A stretch of 38,869 nt of DNA from Polymorphobacter sp. (GCF_025362435.1 NZ_JANYGL010000021.1:1-38869), one strand, 5' to 3'. Positions 1 to 8,614 are shown, counted from the first letter of the stretch. The notes: generated from the sequence alone by a model not told the origin. Numbers and translations: made by a program.

Positions 1-21
1 GGGGGGGGGGGGGGGGGGGGG
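1..21. repeat. Poly-G homopolymer at the window edge
   Basis: The first 21 bases are all G, followed by five C. Nothing else in the window resembles this. It sits exactly at the edge, so an assembly or sequencing artefact at a contig end is the most likely reading. A real homopolymer cannot be excluded. Confidence 0.8.
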
Positions 22-89
22 CCCCCAGTCGCGGGCGCTACAAAACTGAAGTCCCCACCCCCGGGCCGCGCCAAGCGGCGCGTCTCTCG

Positions 90-111
90 CCCCTCCCCTG
101 AAGGGGAGGGG
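90..111. repeat. Short inverted repeat, C-rich arm / G-rich arm
   Basis: CCCCTCCCC at 90-98 is followed by TGAA and its exact complement GGGGAGGGG at 103-111. This kind of C/G palindrome with a TGAA core is common between genes in alphaproteobacteria. It could be a REP-like element or the terminator of a gene outside the window. Confidence 0.6.
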
Positions 112-172
112 AGCAGGAGAAAGTACGAGCCGGGAAAAAACGGCGGCCAACAATGAGAAAGAGCGCGCTTGC

Positions 173-194
173 CGGGTCGACGCGACTCGACCCG
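173..194. repeat. 8-bp perfect inverted repeat
   Basis: CGGGTCGA (173-180) and TCGACCCG (187-194) are exact reverse complements around a 6-nt loop. The role is unknown. It may be a hairpin or an operator upstream of the cysteine-biosynthesis operon. Confidence 0.5.
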
Positions 195-355
195 AAGCCG
201 AAAGCGTAACCCGTTCGTGCCCCTGTAGGACAGCGGAAACCGGCGGCCGCGTCGCGCTATCGCCATATCCCACTGATCCGCTTGGGTAACGCGCCTTCAC
301 CCAGGCAAAGAAACCCTTGCTTTCCAATCGGGTCCGCACAACCCACTTGCCGATC

Positions 356-1123
356 ATGGCTCCACCCGTCCCACTAATCGGTCGCGTCACCCTCGTCGGG
401 GCTGGCCCCGGCGCGCCCGATCTCCTCACCATCCGTGCCGTCCGCGCGCTCGCCGCTGCAGACGTCGTCGTCCATGACGGGCTGATCGACCCGGCGGTGC
501 TCGACTTCGCCCCCGGCGCGCGGCGCATCGATGTCTCGAAGCGTCGCGCCCGCCACACCGTGCCGCAGGCCGAGATCGGCGCGCTGCTGATCGCCGAGGC
601 GCGCGCTGGCTACAGCGTCGTTCGGCTCAAGGGCGGCGATCCGTTCGTTTTCGGGCGTGGCGGCGAAGAGGTCGAGGCGCTGCTTGCCGCCGGCGTCGCG
701 GTCAGCGTCGTTCCCGGCGTCTCGGCGGCACTCGGCGCGGCGGCCGGGGCGCTGATCCCGCTGACCCACCGCGAGCATGCCTCGTCGGTCAGCTTCGTCG
801 CGGGCACCTGCCAGAACCTTGCCGAGCAGGATTGGGCGGGGCTCGCCGGCAAAGGGCGGACGCTCGTCGTCTACATGGGCGTGACCAACTCGACGTCGAT
901 AGCCGACAAGTTGATGGCCGACGGGCTCGCCCCCGAAACGCCGTGCGCGATTCTCGAGCGCGGGACGCTTCCCGGCGCGCGCGCGTTGCGCACCCTGCTC
1001 GCCGACCTCGGCCGTGCGGTCGAGGACAATGCCGTCGTCTCGCCCGCGCTTCTCGTCATCGGCGACGTCGCCCGGCTCGGCACCGCGACCGACGTCCTCG
1101 CCGCCTTCCAGGAATTCGCATGA
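356..1123 (+). CDS. cobA: Uroporphyrinogen-III C-methyltransferase (SUMT)
   Basis: Transfers two methyl groups from S-adenosylmethionine to uroporphyrinogen III, giving precorrin-2, the precursor of siroheme. The protein opens with the family signature VTLVGAGPGAPDLLT and carries LKGGDPFVFGRGGEE and the VVPGVSAALGAAA motif, all typical of the SUMT/CobA fold. The ATG at 356 (255 aa) is preferred over a TTG at 317 because the family normally begins just before this glycine-rich strand. It lacks the N-terminal dehydrogenase/ferrochelatase part of a CysG fusion, so it is SUMT only. It is the first gene of a run ending in cysH, and its TGA overlaps the next ATG. The likely job is siroheme supply for the sulfite reductase encoded downstream. 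Confidence 0.93.
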   Translation: MAPPVPLIGRVTLVGAGPGAPDLLTIRAVRALAAADVVVHDGLIDPAVLDFAPGARRIDVSKRRARHTVPQAEIGALLIAEARAGYSVVRLKGGDPFVFGRGGEEVEALLAAGVAVSVVPGVSAALGAAAGALIPLTHREHASSVSFVAGTCQNLAEQDWAGLAGKGRTLVVYMGVTNSTSIADKLMADGLAPETPCAILERGTLPGARALRTLLADLGRAVEDNAVVSPALLVIGDVARLGTATDVLAAFQEFA

Positions 1124-1407
1124 TCCGCCTGCTGACCGGGAATGTCCTCGAAACCGGCGACGTCGTCTGGTGGACCGGGTCGAACTGGAGCCTCGCGCTG
1201 CGCGATGCCGTCGACGTCGGGCCCGATGGCGACGCGCTGCTGGCGCGGACCGTCGCCGCCGAGCGGATCAACGACCCCGCCCTCGTCGATGCCGAGCCGA
1301 CCCGCGACGGGCCGCGCCCGCGGACGATGCGCGAGCGCGTCCGCGGTGCCGGGCCGACCGTCCGTGCCGATCTCAACCGGCCCAACTCAATCGAAGCGAC
1401 CGCCTGA
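1120..1407 (+). CDS. DUF2849-family small protein
   Basis: A 95-residue protein starting MIRLLTGNVLETGDVVWW. It starts at an ATG that overlaps the cobA stop (ATGA), and its own TGA overlaps the cysI ATG (TGATG). It resembles the DUF2849 family, which is found next to sulfite reductase genes in alphaproteobacteria. No catalytic motif is visible. The C-terminal third is rich in Arg and Pro and looks poorly ordered. Being locked between cobA and cysI suggests a helper role in sulfite reduction or siroheme handling; that is inference from position only. Confidence 0.8.
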   Translation: MIRLLTGNVLETGDVVWWTGSNWSLALRDAVDVGPDGDALLARTVAAERINDPALVDAEPTRDGPRPRTMRERVRGAGPTVRADLNRPNSIEATA

Positions 1408-3059
1408 TGTATCGTTATGACCAATACGACCAGTCGATGGTCGATGCCCGCGTCGACGAGTTCCGCGACCAGGTCGCGCGGCGGCTGGCGAACGAGATCA
1501 CCGAGGACCAGTTCAAGCCGTTGCGCCTGATGAACGGGCTCTACCTTCAGCTCCACGCCTATATGCTCCGCGTCGCGGTGCCGTACGGGACGCTGTCGGG
1601 GACGCAGATGCGGATGCTCGGGCACATCGCGCGCAAGTACGACCGCGGCTACGGCCATTTCACGACGCGGCAGAACATCCAGTACAACTGGATCAAGCTG
1701 TCGGAGGCGCCCGACTTGCTCGCCGAGCTGGCGACAGTCGAGATGCACGCGATCCAGACCAGCGGCAACTGCATCCGCAACATCAGCAGCGACCAGTTCG
1801 CTGGCGCCGCCGCCGATGAGGTTGCCGACCCGCGCCCGTACGCCGAGCTGCTCCGCCAATGGTCGAGCTTCCACCCCGAATTCAGCTTCTTGCCGCGCAA
1901 GTTCAAGATTGCGGTGATCGCCACCGACGTCGATCGCGCCGCGATCCAGCTCCACGACATCGGGCTCCAGCTTGTCCGCAAGGACGGCGAGCTCGGTTTC
2001 AAGGTCTGGGTCGGCGGCGGCATGGGGCGGACGCCGATGATCGGCCACGTCATCCGCGAGTTCATCCCCGCGCGCCAGTATCTGAGCTACTGCGAGGCGG
2101 TCCTGAGGGTCTATAACCGCTACGGACGCCGCGACAATATCTACAAGGCGCGGATCAAGATCCTCGTCCACGAGCTCGGCGCGGCGGAATTTACCCGCCA
2201 GGTCGAGGCCGAATGGGCAATCCTCGAGCCCCTCGCGCTCGACGCCCCGCAGGCCGAATACGACCGGATCGTCGCGCAGTTCGCCGACCCCGAGTTCGAC
2301 GTCGCCGCGCCTGATAGCGTCGACCGCAGCGACCCCGACTTCGCGCTGTGGCTCGACCAGAACGTCCACGCCCACAAGCAGCCGGGCTACGCGATTGCGA
2401 CGATCAGCCTCAAGCCGGTCGGCGGCATCCCCGGCGACGCCACCGCCGACCAGATGGACCTGATCGCCGACCTCGCCGCGCGCTTCGCCCATGACGAGAT
2501 CCGTGTCACCCACAGCCAGAACCTCGTCCTCGCGCATGTCCGCAAGGCCGACCTGTACGCGCTGTGGACCGCGCTCGAGGGCGCCGGGCTGGCGACGCCG
2601 AACCTCGACCTCGTCACCGACATCATCGCCTGCCCGGGGCTCGACTATTGCGCGCTGGCCAACGCCCGCTCGATCCCGGTCGCGCAGAAGATCGCCGAGC
2701 GCTTCGCCGACCTCGACCGCCAGCACGACATCGGCGAGCTCAAGATCAAGATCTCGGGGTGCATCAACGCCTGCGGCCACCACCACGCCGGGCACATCGG
2801 CATCCTCGGCGTCGATAAGAAGGGCGAGGAGGCGTACCAGCTCTCGCTCGGCGGATCGGGCGCGGAGGACGCCAGCCTCGCCAAGATCCTCGGCCCCGGC
2901 TTCTCCGAAGCGGGCGTCGTCGATGCGGTCGAGAAGGTGATTGAGGCGTACCGCGTCGTGCGCAGCGGTCCCGGCGAACGCTTCCTCGACACCTACCGCC
3001 GCGTCGGCGCCGAGCCGTTCAAGGCCGCGGTCTATGCCCCCGCGGGAGCCACGTCATGA
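1407..3059 (+). CDS. cysI: Nitrite/sulfite reductase hemoprotein (assimilatory sulfite reductase)
   Basis: A 550-residue siroheme/[4Fe-4S] reductase that takes sulfite to sulfide with six electrons. The siroheme-binding motif TSGNCIRN lies at residues 118-125. The cluster ligands follow the classic pattern: Cys409 and Cys415 (ACPGLDYC), then Cys452 and Cys456 (GCINACGHHH). The protein has the two-fold layout of the family, with two ferredoxin-like half domains and two siroheme/cluster domains. Its place between SUMT and APS reductase argues for sulfite rather than nitrite as substrate. No CysJ flavoprotein is present in the window, so the electron donor is unknown (ferredoxin or a distant flavoprotein). 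Start and stop both overlap neighbouring genes. Confidence 0.93.
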   Translation: MYRYDQYDQSMVDARVDEFRDQVARRLANEITEDQFKPLRLMNGLYLQLHAYMLRVAVPYGTLSGTQMRMLGHIARKYDRGYGHFTTRQNIQYNWIKLSEAPDLLAELATVEMHAIQTSGNCIRNISSDQFAGAAADEVADPRPYAELLRQWSSFHPEFSFLPRKFKIAVIATDVDRAAIQLHDIGLQLVRKDGELGFKVWVGGGMGRTPMIGHVIREFIPARQYLSYCEAVLRVYNRYGRRDNIYKARIKILVHELGAAEFTRQVEAEWAILEPLALDAPQAEYDRIVAQFADPEFDVAAPDSVDRSDPDFALWLDQNVHAHKQPGYAIATISLKPVGGIPGDATADQMDLIADLAARFAHDEIRVTHSQNLVLAHVRKADLYALWTALEGAGLATPNLDLVTDIIACPGLDYCALANARSIPVAQKIAERFADLDRQHDIGELKIKISGCINACGHHHAGHIGILGVDKKGEEAYQLSLGGSGAEDASLAKILGPGFSEAGVVDAVEKVIEAYRVVRSGPGERFLDTYRRVGAEPFKAAVYAPAGATS

Positions 3060-3538
3060 CCGACGTCCAGGACCAGTCCCCGGTCGCCAATGCCGCGCCG
3101 GTTCCCGAGACCGCGACCCCGGTGCTCAGCTTCCGCGACACGCCGCTGTACGACGGGCCGGTCGTCGCGCTCGCCGACTTCGGCGCGACGTCGAACACCG
3201 CCGCGGTTCGGCTCGACCCGGGCGACGATGCTCGCGCGCTCGTCCCTCATCTCGGCGGGCTGCGGCTGATCGAGGTGTCATTCCCGAAGTACCGCGACGG
3301 ACGCGGCTATTCGTCGGCGCGGATCCTGCGCGAGGCGGGGTACACCGGCGAGCTTCGCGCCGCGGGCGACGTCCTGCTCGACCAGGTCGCGTTCATGCGG
3401 CGGGTCGGGTTCGACAGCTTCGCCCCGGCCAAGCCGCTCGACCCGGCGCGGGTCGACGCCGCGCTGAGCCGCTACGAATACGTCTATCAAAAGGCCGCTG
3501 ATGGCCGCCCGCCGGTTTGGGCGCTTCGGCATGGCTGA
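3056..3538 (+). CDS. DUF934 protein of the sulfite-reduction operon
   Basis: A 160-residue protein of the DUF934 family, often labelled an oxidoreductase probably involved in sulfite reduction. The core SFPKYRDGRGYSSARILRE and the downstream DQVAFMRRVGFDSF are the conserved family stretches. The first 40 residues are Pro/Ala/Val-rich and look like a flexible tail. The start ATG overlaps the cysI TGA, and the end runs into cysH, so the protein is made together with both. The biochemical role of the family is not established to my knowledge. Confidence 0.88.
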   Translation: MTDVQDQSPVANAAPVPETATPVLSFRDTPLYDGPVVALADFGATSNTAAVRLDPGDDARALVPHLGGLRLIEVSFPKYRDGRGYSSARILREAGYTGELRAAGDVLLDQVAFMRRVGFDSFAPAKPLDPARVDAALSRYEYVYQKAADGRPPVWALRHG

Positions 3539-4280
3539 GGCAGCGCGCAGCCACGACATCATCGACGTCGCCCCGGCGTTCACGCTGGCCGAAGTCGAGG
3601 CGATGAACCGGCGCTTCGACGGCGTCGACACCTCGACGATGCTCGACGAATTGCTGACCGGCGAGCTTGCCGGGCGGACCGCGGCGGTGTCGTCGTTCGG
3701 CACCGAATCGGCGGTCCTGCTCCACCTTGTCGCGGCGATCGACAAGACGGTGCCGGTGGTTTTCATCAACACCCAGAAGATGTTCGGCGAGACCCTCGCC
3801 TATCGTGACGAGCTCGCCGAGCGGCTTGGGCTGACCGACCTCCGCGTCCACCGGCCCGACCCGTACCGGCTCGCGGCGCGCGATCCGACCAGCCTGCGGT
3901 GGAGCTTCGACCCGGACGGCTGCTGCGAGATCCGCAAGGTCGAGCCGCTGCGGGCGGCGCTGGCGCCGTTCGACGCGTGGCTGTCGGGGCGCAAGGGCTT
4001 TCAGGGCAAGACCCGCACCGCTTTGCCACGCTTCGAGCTCGACGAGGGCAAGCTCAAGCTCAACCCGCTCGCCGATTGGGACAAGGCACGGCTCGACGCC
4101 TATTTCGCCGAGTACCAGCTGCCGCGCCACCCGCTCGAGGCACAGGGCTTCGCCTCGATCGGCTGTGTCCCGTGCACGACCAAGGTGCTGCCGGGCGAGG
4201 ACCCGCGGTCGGGCCGCTGGCGCGGCTGGGACAAGACCGAGTGCGGCATCCACGAACCCGCACTCGACCCTGTTTTTTAG
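3531..4280 (+). CDS. cysH: Phosphoadenylyl/adenylyl-sulfate reductase, APS-type
   Basis: Reduces adenylyl-sulfate to sulfite and AMP using thioredoxin or glutathione. The catalytic cysteine is Cys238 in the motif KTECGIHEP. Two further cysteine pairs, Cys131-Cys132 (DGCCEIRKVEPL) and Cys212/Cys215 (IGCVPCTTKV), are the [4Fe-4S] ligands that mark the APS-reducing, plant/bacterial assimilatory type rather than the cluster-free PAPS reductase of enteric bacteria. The ATG at 3531 (249 aa) overlaps the DUF934 stop by 8 nt; an in-frame ATG at 3501 would add 10 residues. This is the last gene of the operon; the convergent DUF1993 gene ends 9 nt beyond its stop. Confidence 0.93.
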   Translation: MAEAARSHDIIDVAPAFTLAEVEAMNRRFDGVDTSTMLDELLTGELAGRTAAVSSFGTESAVLLHLVAAIDKTVPVVFINTQKMFGETLAYRDELAERLGLTDLRVHRPDPYRLAARDPTSLRWSFDPDGCCEIRKVEPLRAALAPFDAWLSGRKGFQGKTRTALPRFELDEGKLKLNPLADWDKARLDAYFAEYQLPRHPLEAQGFASIGCVPCTTKVLPGEDPRSGRWRGWDKTECGIHEPALDPVF

Positions 4281-4289
4281 GCGGGCATC

Positions 4290-4793
4290 CTAGCCACCGA
4301 GATAGTCACGCTTGCCGATGTCGACGCCCTGCGACCGCAGCAGGGCGTAGGCGATCGAGACGTGGAAGAAGAAGTTCGGCAGGGCGAAGCCGAGCAGGAA
4401 CGTCTGCCCGGGGAAGGTCATCTCGCCGGGGCCGACCTTGAGCACGATCGTCCGCTCCTCGCTGCCGTCGATCTGGTCTGCGGTAACCGACTCGACGAAC
4501 GCGACGGTCTTGGCGATGCGCTCCTTGAGCTCGGCGAAGGTCGTCTCGGTGTCGGCGAACGACGGCATCTCGATCCCCGCGAGCCGGGCGACGCAGCCCT
4601 TGGCCGAATCTGACGCGATCTGAACCTGCCGCGTCAGCGGGTGCATGTCGGGGGCAAGGCGTGCTTCGAGCAGCTGGGCGGGGTCGATCCCGCGCTCGGC
4701 GGCAGATGCCTCGGCCTTGTTGAGAATCGCGGTGAGCGAGGCGAACTGGCGGACGAACACTGGCACCGACGCCTGATACATCGACAGAGTCAT
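4290..4793 (-). CDS. DUF1993 family protein
   Basis: A 167-residue protein beginning MTLSMYQASVPVFVRQ and matching the DUF1993 family, helical-bundle proteins related to the DinB fold. The stretch HPLTRQVQIASDSAKG and the final SIAYALLRSQGVDIGKRDYLG are typical. The start ATG at 4793 has an AGGAAA ribosome-binding site just upstream. The function is unknown. It follows the MFS gene on the same strand after 67 nt, so the two may share a transcript. Confidence 0.88.
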   Translation of the reverse strand: MTLSMYQASVPVFVRQFASLTAILNKAEASAAERGIDPAQLLEARLAPDMHPLTRQVQIASDSAKGCVARLAGIEMPSFADTETTFAELKERIAKTVAFVESVTADQIDGSEERTIVLKVGPGEMTFPGQTFLLGFALPNFFFHVSIAYALLRSQGVDIGKRDYLGG

Positions 4794-4860
4794 GAGATTT
4801 CCTAATTTGAGTCGCAACCGAATCGGTCGATAGCATGGCGTTTCGGCGCCGTCCCGAGCC

Positions 4861-6267
4861 TTATTTCGTGCCGGGCCGATTTGCTTCGAGCAGAGTGAAT
4901 GCAGCCAGCGCGGCGCCGAGTGCAAGCGCTGCAGCGACGAACGCCGCCATGTGGAATGCGGCGACCAGTGCATCGCCCTTTGCCGCGAGCGCCGCGCCGA
5001 GCAATGCCGTCGCGACCATCCCGCCGGTTCGCGCCACCGCGCTGTTGAACCCCGACGCGGTCCCGGTGTGCTGCGCGTCGACCGAGCCGAGCACCGCCGT
5101 CGTCAGCGGCGCGACCGCCCCGGCCATGCCGAGCGAGATCACGACCAGCGCCGGAAAGACCTCGGTCCAGTAGGTCCCGCCGCTTCCGATCCGCGCGGCG
5201 AGGAGGAAGCCGCCGGCGACGACGATCGGCCCGACGGTCAGCGGCAGCCGTGATCCCGTTTTCGCCGCCAGCCGCCCCATCGCCCGCGACGCGATCCCGA
5301 TCGTGATCGGCAACGGCAGCAGCGCCGCCCCGGCGGCGAACGCCGAATAATGATCGGCCTTGATCAGCACATACGGCAGCAACAGCAGCAGCCCACCGAG
5401 CGCGCCGTAGAGCAGCAGCGTCAGCACCGTCAGCCCGGTGAAGCTGCGCGTGAACAGCGACACCGGCATCATCGCGCCGTCGCCGCGCCGCCATTCGACC
5501 GCGACGAAGGCGATCAGCAGCACCGCGCCGACGACGAGCACGGCGCCGCCACCCGGCCCGGTCGAGCGCAATGTCAGTCCCCACGTCAGCGCCCCGAGCG
5601 CCGCCGTCGCGAGGATGCCGCCGGTCCAGTCGAGCGGGGTGCCGTCGTCGGTCGACTCGCCGACGTAGCGCAGCGCGAGGAAGATCGCTCCCGCCGCGAT
5701 CGGCAAATTGACGAAGAAGATCGCGCGCCAGCCGATCAGGTCGACGAGCCAGCCGCCTGCGAGCGGCCCGATCGCCCCGGCAATCGCCCCCGCCGCCGCC
5801 CATGTCCCGATCGCCCGCCCGCGCGCCTCGCCGGTGAACGAGCTGCCGAGTATGGCGAGGCTGTTCGGCATCAGCATCGCCGCGCCGATCCCCTGCGCGG
5901 CGCGCCCGGCAAGCAGCCACGGCAGCGACGGCGCCGCGGCACACAGCACCGAGGCGAGCGCGAACAGCACGATCCCGGCGACGAGCAACCGCCGCCGCCC
6001 GTAACGGTCACCCGCCGCGCCGCCGAGCAGGAGCAGCGCGCTCAGCGGCAGAAGGTAGGCGTTGACCACCCACTGCAGGTCGGGCGCGGCGCCGGCGAGG
6101 TCGCGCCCGATCGCGGGAAGGGCGACGTTGACCACCGACCCGTCGACGAAAGCGAGGCTCGACGCGAGGATCGTCGCCGCGAGCACCGGCCCGGGATGCG
6201 GGGTCGCCCCTGGGGGCTGGGAGGTGGCGCGGTTGGCGTCGCATGCGGCGGGCTGGGTTGAGGTCAT
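4861..6267 (-). CDS. MFS drug-efflux transporter, DHA2 (14-TM) type
   Basis: A proton-driven exporter of the EmrB/QacA branch of the major facilitator superfamily. It carries the DHA2 motif VDGSVVNVALPAIG (about 41-54), motif A GDRYGRRR (86-93), motif C in GAIAGAIGPLAGGWLVD, and a long series of hydrophobic segments through the inner membrane. The ATG at 6267 (468 aa) is chosen because the sequence before it is Arg-rich and non-hydrophobic; a start at 6354 would add 29 residues. No membrane-fusion partner (EmrA-like) is adjacent. The substrate cannot be told from sequence. Confidence 0.88.
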   Translation of the reverse strand: MTSTQPAACDANRATSQPPGATPHPGPVLAATILASSLAFVDGSVVNVALPAIGRDLAGAAPDLQWVVNAYLLPLSALLLLGGAAGDRYGRRRLLVAGIVLFALASVLCAAAPSLPWLLAGRAAQGIGAAMLMPNSLAILGSSFTGEARGRAIGTWAAAGAIAGAIGPLAGGWLVDLIGWRAIFFVNLPIAAGAIFLALRYVGESTDDGTPLDWTGGILATAALGALTWGLTLRSTGPGGGAVLVVGAVLLIAFVAVEWRRGDGAMMPVSLFTRSFTGLTVLTLLLYGALGGLLLLLPYVLIKADHYSAFAAGAALLPLPITIGIASRAMGRLAAKTGSRLPLTVGPIVVAGGFLLAARIGSGGTYWTEVFPALVVISLGMAGAVAPLTTAVLGSVDAQHTGTASGFNSAVARTGGMVATALLGAALAAKGDALVAAFHMAAFVAAALALGAALAAFTLLEANRPGTK

Positions 6268-6361
6268 TCGCGACCTGCCCGGGCGACTCGCGCGAACCGG
6301 TCTGGTGCGGAGGGCGGTTTGGAAGTTGACGAACTTGACGGACCGTTCGCCCAAAATCTCT

Positions 6362-6408
6362 TCCCTCCGAACCGCTGCGGCAAAATCGGGTCGCAGCGCG
6401 AGGAGGGA
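6362..6408. repeat. Two-stem imperfect hairpin
   Basis: TCCCTCC (6362-6368) pairs with GGAGGGA (6402-6408), and inside it CGCTGCG (6373-6379) pairs with CGCAGCG (6392-6398) around a 12-nt loop. It lies about 95 bp upstream of the MFS start. It may be a leader structure or an operator. Confidence 0.45.
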
Positions 6409-6544
6409 GTTAGCTTCATCGGTGGCAACTTAGGCTGGAGGCGCGGTGTAGGACAGCGCGTTCGTTAGCCCCGCTTGAAGCGCGCTCGCGCCAACCCTTG
6501 AGCTTCCTGTGGCGGAGCCGGGACCGACGATCACTACCCCCCAA

Positions 6545-6624
6545 ATTGTCATCCCGGCGAAGGCCGGGACCCATGATCTCAACAGCCAGTGTTCATGGGT
6601 CCCGGCCTTCGCCGGGATGACAAA
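6545..6624. repeat. Dispersed 32-bp inverted repeat (REP/MITE-like), copy 1
   Basis: Arms 6545-6576 and 6593-6624 are perfect reverse complements around a 16-nt loop. The arm begins ATTGTCATCCCGGCGAAGG. A second copy with almost the same arms sits at 28487-28570. Such GTCATCCCGGC... palindromes occur many times in sphingomonad and other proteobacterial chromosomes, always between genes. It carries no ORF, so it would need an outside transposase if it moves. Confidence 0.85.
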
Positions 6625-6683
6625 TAAGGGGTTGGCGGACCTCGTCTCGACGCGCCCGCTCCCCTGTGTGCGTTTCGGCGAGC

Positions 6684-6702
6684 GGCCCCAACGGCTGGGG
6701 CC
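6684..6702 (-). terminator. Hairpin downstream of hslU
   Basis: GGCCCCA (6684-6690) and TGGGGCC (6696-6702) form a 7-bp GC stem with a 5-nt loop, 17 nt after the hslU stop. There is no clear U-run, so intrinsic termination is only suggested. Confidence 0.4.
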
Positions 6703-6718
6703 CGTTCAGAGCAGCGCG

Positions 6719-8050
6719 CTACAGGATGAACTTCGACAGATCCGTGTCCCGCGCGATATCCCCCAACTCCCGCTCCACGTACGCCGCGTCGATCGTCACC
6801 GTCTCGCCGCCGCGCTCGCTCGCATCGAAGCTGATGCCCTCGAGCAATTTCTCGCAGATCGTCTGGAGCCGCCGTGCGCCGATGTTCTCGACCGCGTCGT
6901 TGACCTGCGCCGCGGTTGCCGCGATCGCCTCGATGCCATCGCTGGTGAAGTCGAGCGTGACGCCCTCGGTCGCCAGCAGCGCGGTATATTGGCGGATCAG
7001 CGACGCCTCGGTCTCGGTCAGGATGCGGACGAAATCGTCCTTGGTCAGCCCCTTGAGCTCGACGCGGATCGGCAGCCGCCCCTGCAGCTCGGGGAGCAGG
7101 TCGGACGGACTCGAGACGTGGAACGCACCGCTGGCGATGAACAGCATGTGGTCGGTCTTGACCGGGCCGTACTTGGTCGCGACCGTCGTCCCCTCGATCA
7201 GCGGCAGCAGGTCGCGCTGGACGCCTTCGCGGCTGACCGAGCCGCCGCGAACGTCGCTGACCGCGATCTTGTCGATCTCGTCGAGGAAGACGATGCCGTT
7301 CTGCTCGGCCGACTTGACCGCCTCGCGGTTGATGTCGTCGCTGTCGAGGCGCTTGTCGCTCTCCTCGGCAACCAGCACGTCCCACGCCGCTTCGACCGAC
7401 ATCTTCCGGCGCTTGGTCTTGCCCGCCATCTTGCCGAACATCTCGCCGAGGTTGATCATCCCGACCTGCCCCGGCTGCATGCCGGGCATCTCGAACGGCG
7501 TCCCGCCCGAATCATCGACCTCGATCTCGATCTCGCGGCCCTTGAGGTCGCCGTTGTAGAAGCGCTGCCGGAACGCCATGCGCGTCGCCTCGCTCGCGTC
7601 CTTGCCGACGAGGACGTCGAGCAGCCGCGCCTCGGCGGCGGCCTCGGCCTTGTCGCGGACGCTGGCGCGCTTGCTCTCGCGGATCAGCCGGATCGATTCC
7701 TCGACGAGGTCGCGGACGATCGAGTCGACGTCGCGGCCGACATAGCCGACCTCGGTGAACTTGGTCGCCTCGATCTTGAGGAACGGCGCCTCGGCGAGCT
7801 TCGCCAGCCGGCGGCTGATCTCGGTCTTGCCGCACCCGGTCGGGCCGATCATCAGGATGTTCTTCGGGCTGACCTCGTCGCGCAGGTCGTCGCCGAGGCG
7901 CTGCCGCCGCCAGCGGTTCCGCAGCGCGACCGCGACCGCGCGCTTGGCGTCGCCCTGGCCGACGATGTAGCGGTCGAGCGCGGCGACGACGGCAGAGGGC
8001 GTCAGCGCCTCGAATGCGGTTGGCACGTCGATGGGGGACATCACATTCAT
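6719..8050 (-). CDS. hslU: ATP-dependent protease ATPase subunit HslU
   Basis: The AAA+ unfoldase ring of the HslUV (ClpYQ) protease, 443 aa, as usual for the family. Walker A is GPTGCGKT (69-76), the pore loop GYVGRD is at 102-107, and Walker B VFLDEID is at 254-260. The C-terminal tail LSKFIL is the segment that docks into HslV pockets. The ATG at 8050 overlaps the hslV stop (ATGA), supporting this start over the in-frame Met 9 nt later. It acts in the cytoplasm on misfolded and regulatory proteins. Confidence 0.97.
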   Translation of the reverse strand: MNVMSPIDVPTAFEALTPSAVVAALDRYIVGQGDAKRAVAVALRNRWRRQRLGDDLRDEVSPKNILMIGPTGCGKTEISRRLAKLAEAPFLKIEATKFTEVGYVGRDVDSIVRDLVEESIRLIRESKRASVRDKAEAAAEARLLDVLVGKDASEATRMAFRQRFYNGDLKGREIEIEVDDSGGTPFEMPGMQPGQVGMINLGEMFGKMAGKTKRRKMSVEAAWDVLVAEESDKRLDSDDINREAVKSAEQNGIVFLDEIDKIAVSDVRGGSVSREGVQRDLLPLIEGTTVATKYGPVKTDHMLFIASGAFHVSSPSDLLPELQGRLPIRVELKGLTKDDFVRILTETEASLIRQYTALLATEGVTLDFTSDGIEAIAATAAQVNDAVENIGARRLQTICEKLLEGISFDASERGGETVTIDAAYVERELGDIARDTDLSKFIL

Positions 8051-8592
8051 CCGATTGATTCCAAAGTGACATTGTCGTTGGTGTAGACGCAGACCTCGGC
8101 GGCGATCTTCATCGCCTTGCGGGCGATCGCCTCGGCGTCGAGGTCGGTGTCGGCGAGGGCGCGGGCGGCGGCGAGCGCGTAATTGCCCCCCGACCCGATC
8201 GCGGCGACGCCGAATTCGGGTTCGAGGACGTCGCCGGTCCCGGTCAGGATCAGCGTCACGTCCTTGTCGGCGACGATCATCATCGCCTCGAGCCGCCGCA
8301 GGTAGCGATCGGTCCGCCAGTCCTTGGCGAGCTCGACCGCGGCACGGGTCAATTGCCCGGGAAAGCGGTCGAGCTTCGCCTCGAGGCGTTCGAACAAGGT
8401 GAACGCGTCGGCGGTGGCGCCGGCGAACCCGCCGATGACCGCGCCGTCCTTGCCGAGCCGCCGGACCTTTTTCGCGTTCGACTTCATCACCGTCTGCCCG
8501 GCGGTGACCTGGCCGTCGCCGGCGATGACGACGCGGCCGTTCTTGCGCACCGACACGATCGTCGTGCCGTGCCAGTCGGGAAAATCTGCCAT
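8047..8592 (-). CDS. hslV: ATP-dependent protease peptidase subunit HslV
   Basis: The proteasome-like peptidase of HslUV, 181 aa. The first residues MADFPDWHG form a short propeptide; cleavage before TTIVSVRK would expose the catalytic N-terminal threonine (Thr10), the form seen in alphaproteobacteria. Downstream [14 protein letters not shown] and [18 protein letters not shown] are family signatures. The start at 8592 is chosen because a longer reading frame to 8703 adds unrelated residues. It is the first gene of hslVU and is transcribed away from infC. Confidence 0.96.
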   Translation of the reverse strand: MADFPDWHGTTIVSVRKNGRVVIAGDGQVTAGQTVMKSNAKKVRRLGKDGAVIGGFAGATADAFTLFERLEAKLDRFPGQLTRAAVELAKDWRTDRYLRRLEAMMIVADKDVTLILTGTGDVLEPEFGVAAIGSGGNYALAAARALADTDLDAEAIARKAMKIAAEVCVYTNDNVTLESIG

Positions 8593-8614
8593 GTGAGGGG
8601 AGGTGCTTTCAGAC

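Larger units (their letters stand above)
22..355. other. Gene-free leader upstream of the cobA operon
   Basis: No convincing coding sequence is seen in this stretch. It holds two hairpin-forming inverted repeats (listed separately) and presumably the promoter of the sulfate-assimilation operon. I could not pick out a convincing -35/-10 pair or a recognisable riboswitch. Confidence 0.5.
6268..6718. other. 450-bp gene-free region between the MFS gene and hslU
   Basis: I see no credible gene here. The region holds a double-stem hairpin (6362-6408), a 32-bp inverted repeat shared with position 28487 (6545-6624), and a small hairpin after hslU (6684-6702). The promoter of the MFS gene must lie at the left end. 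Confidence 0.6.

Noticed and set aside
200-355. Possible riboswitch before cobA
   Set aside because: Siroheme/cysteine genes can have SAM- or cobalamin-linked leaders, but I could not find a conserved core or a fold; only short hairpins are seen.
1056-2795. Long minus-strand open frame (579 codons) opposite cysI
   Set aside because: It is the antisense shadow of a certain gene in high-GC DNA; its product is Arg/Asp/Val-rich with no domain, while the plus frame has all sulfite-reductase motifs.
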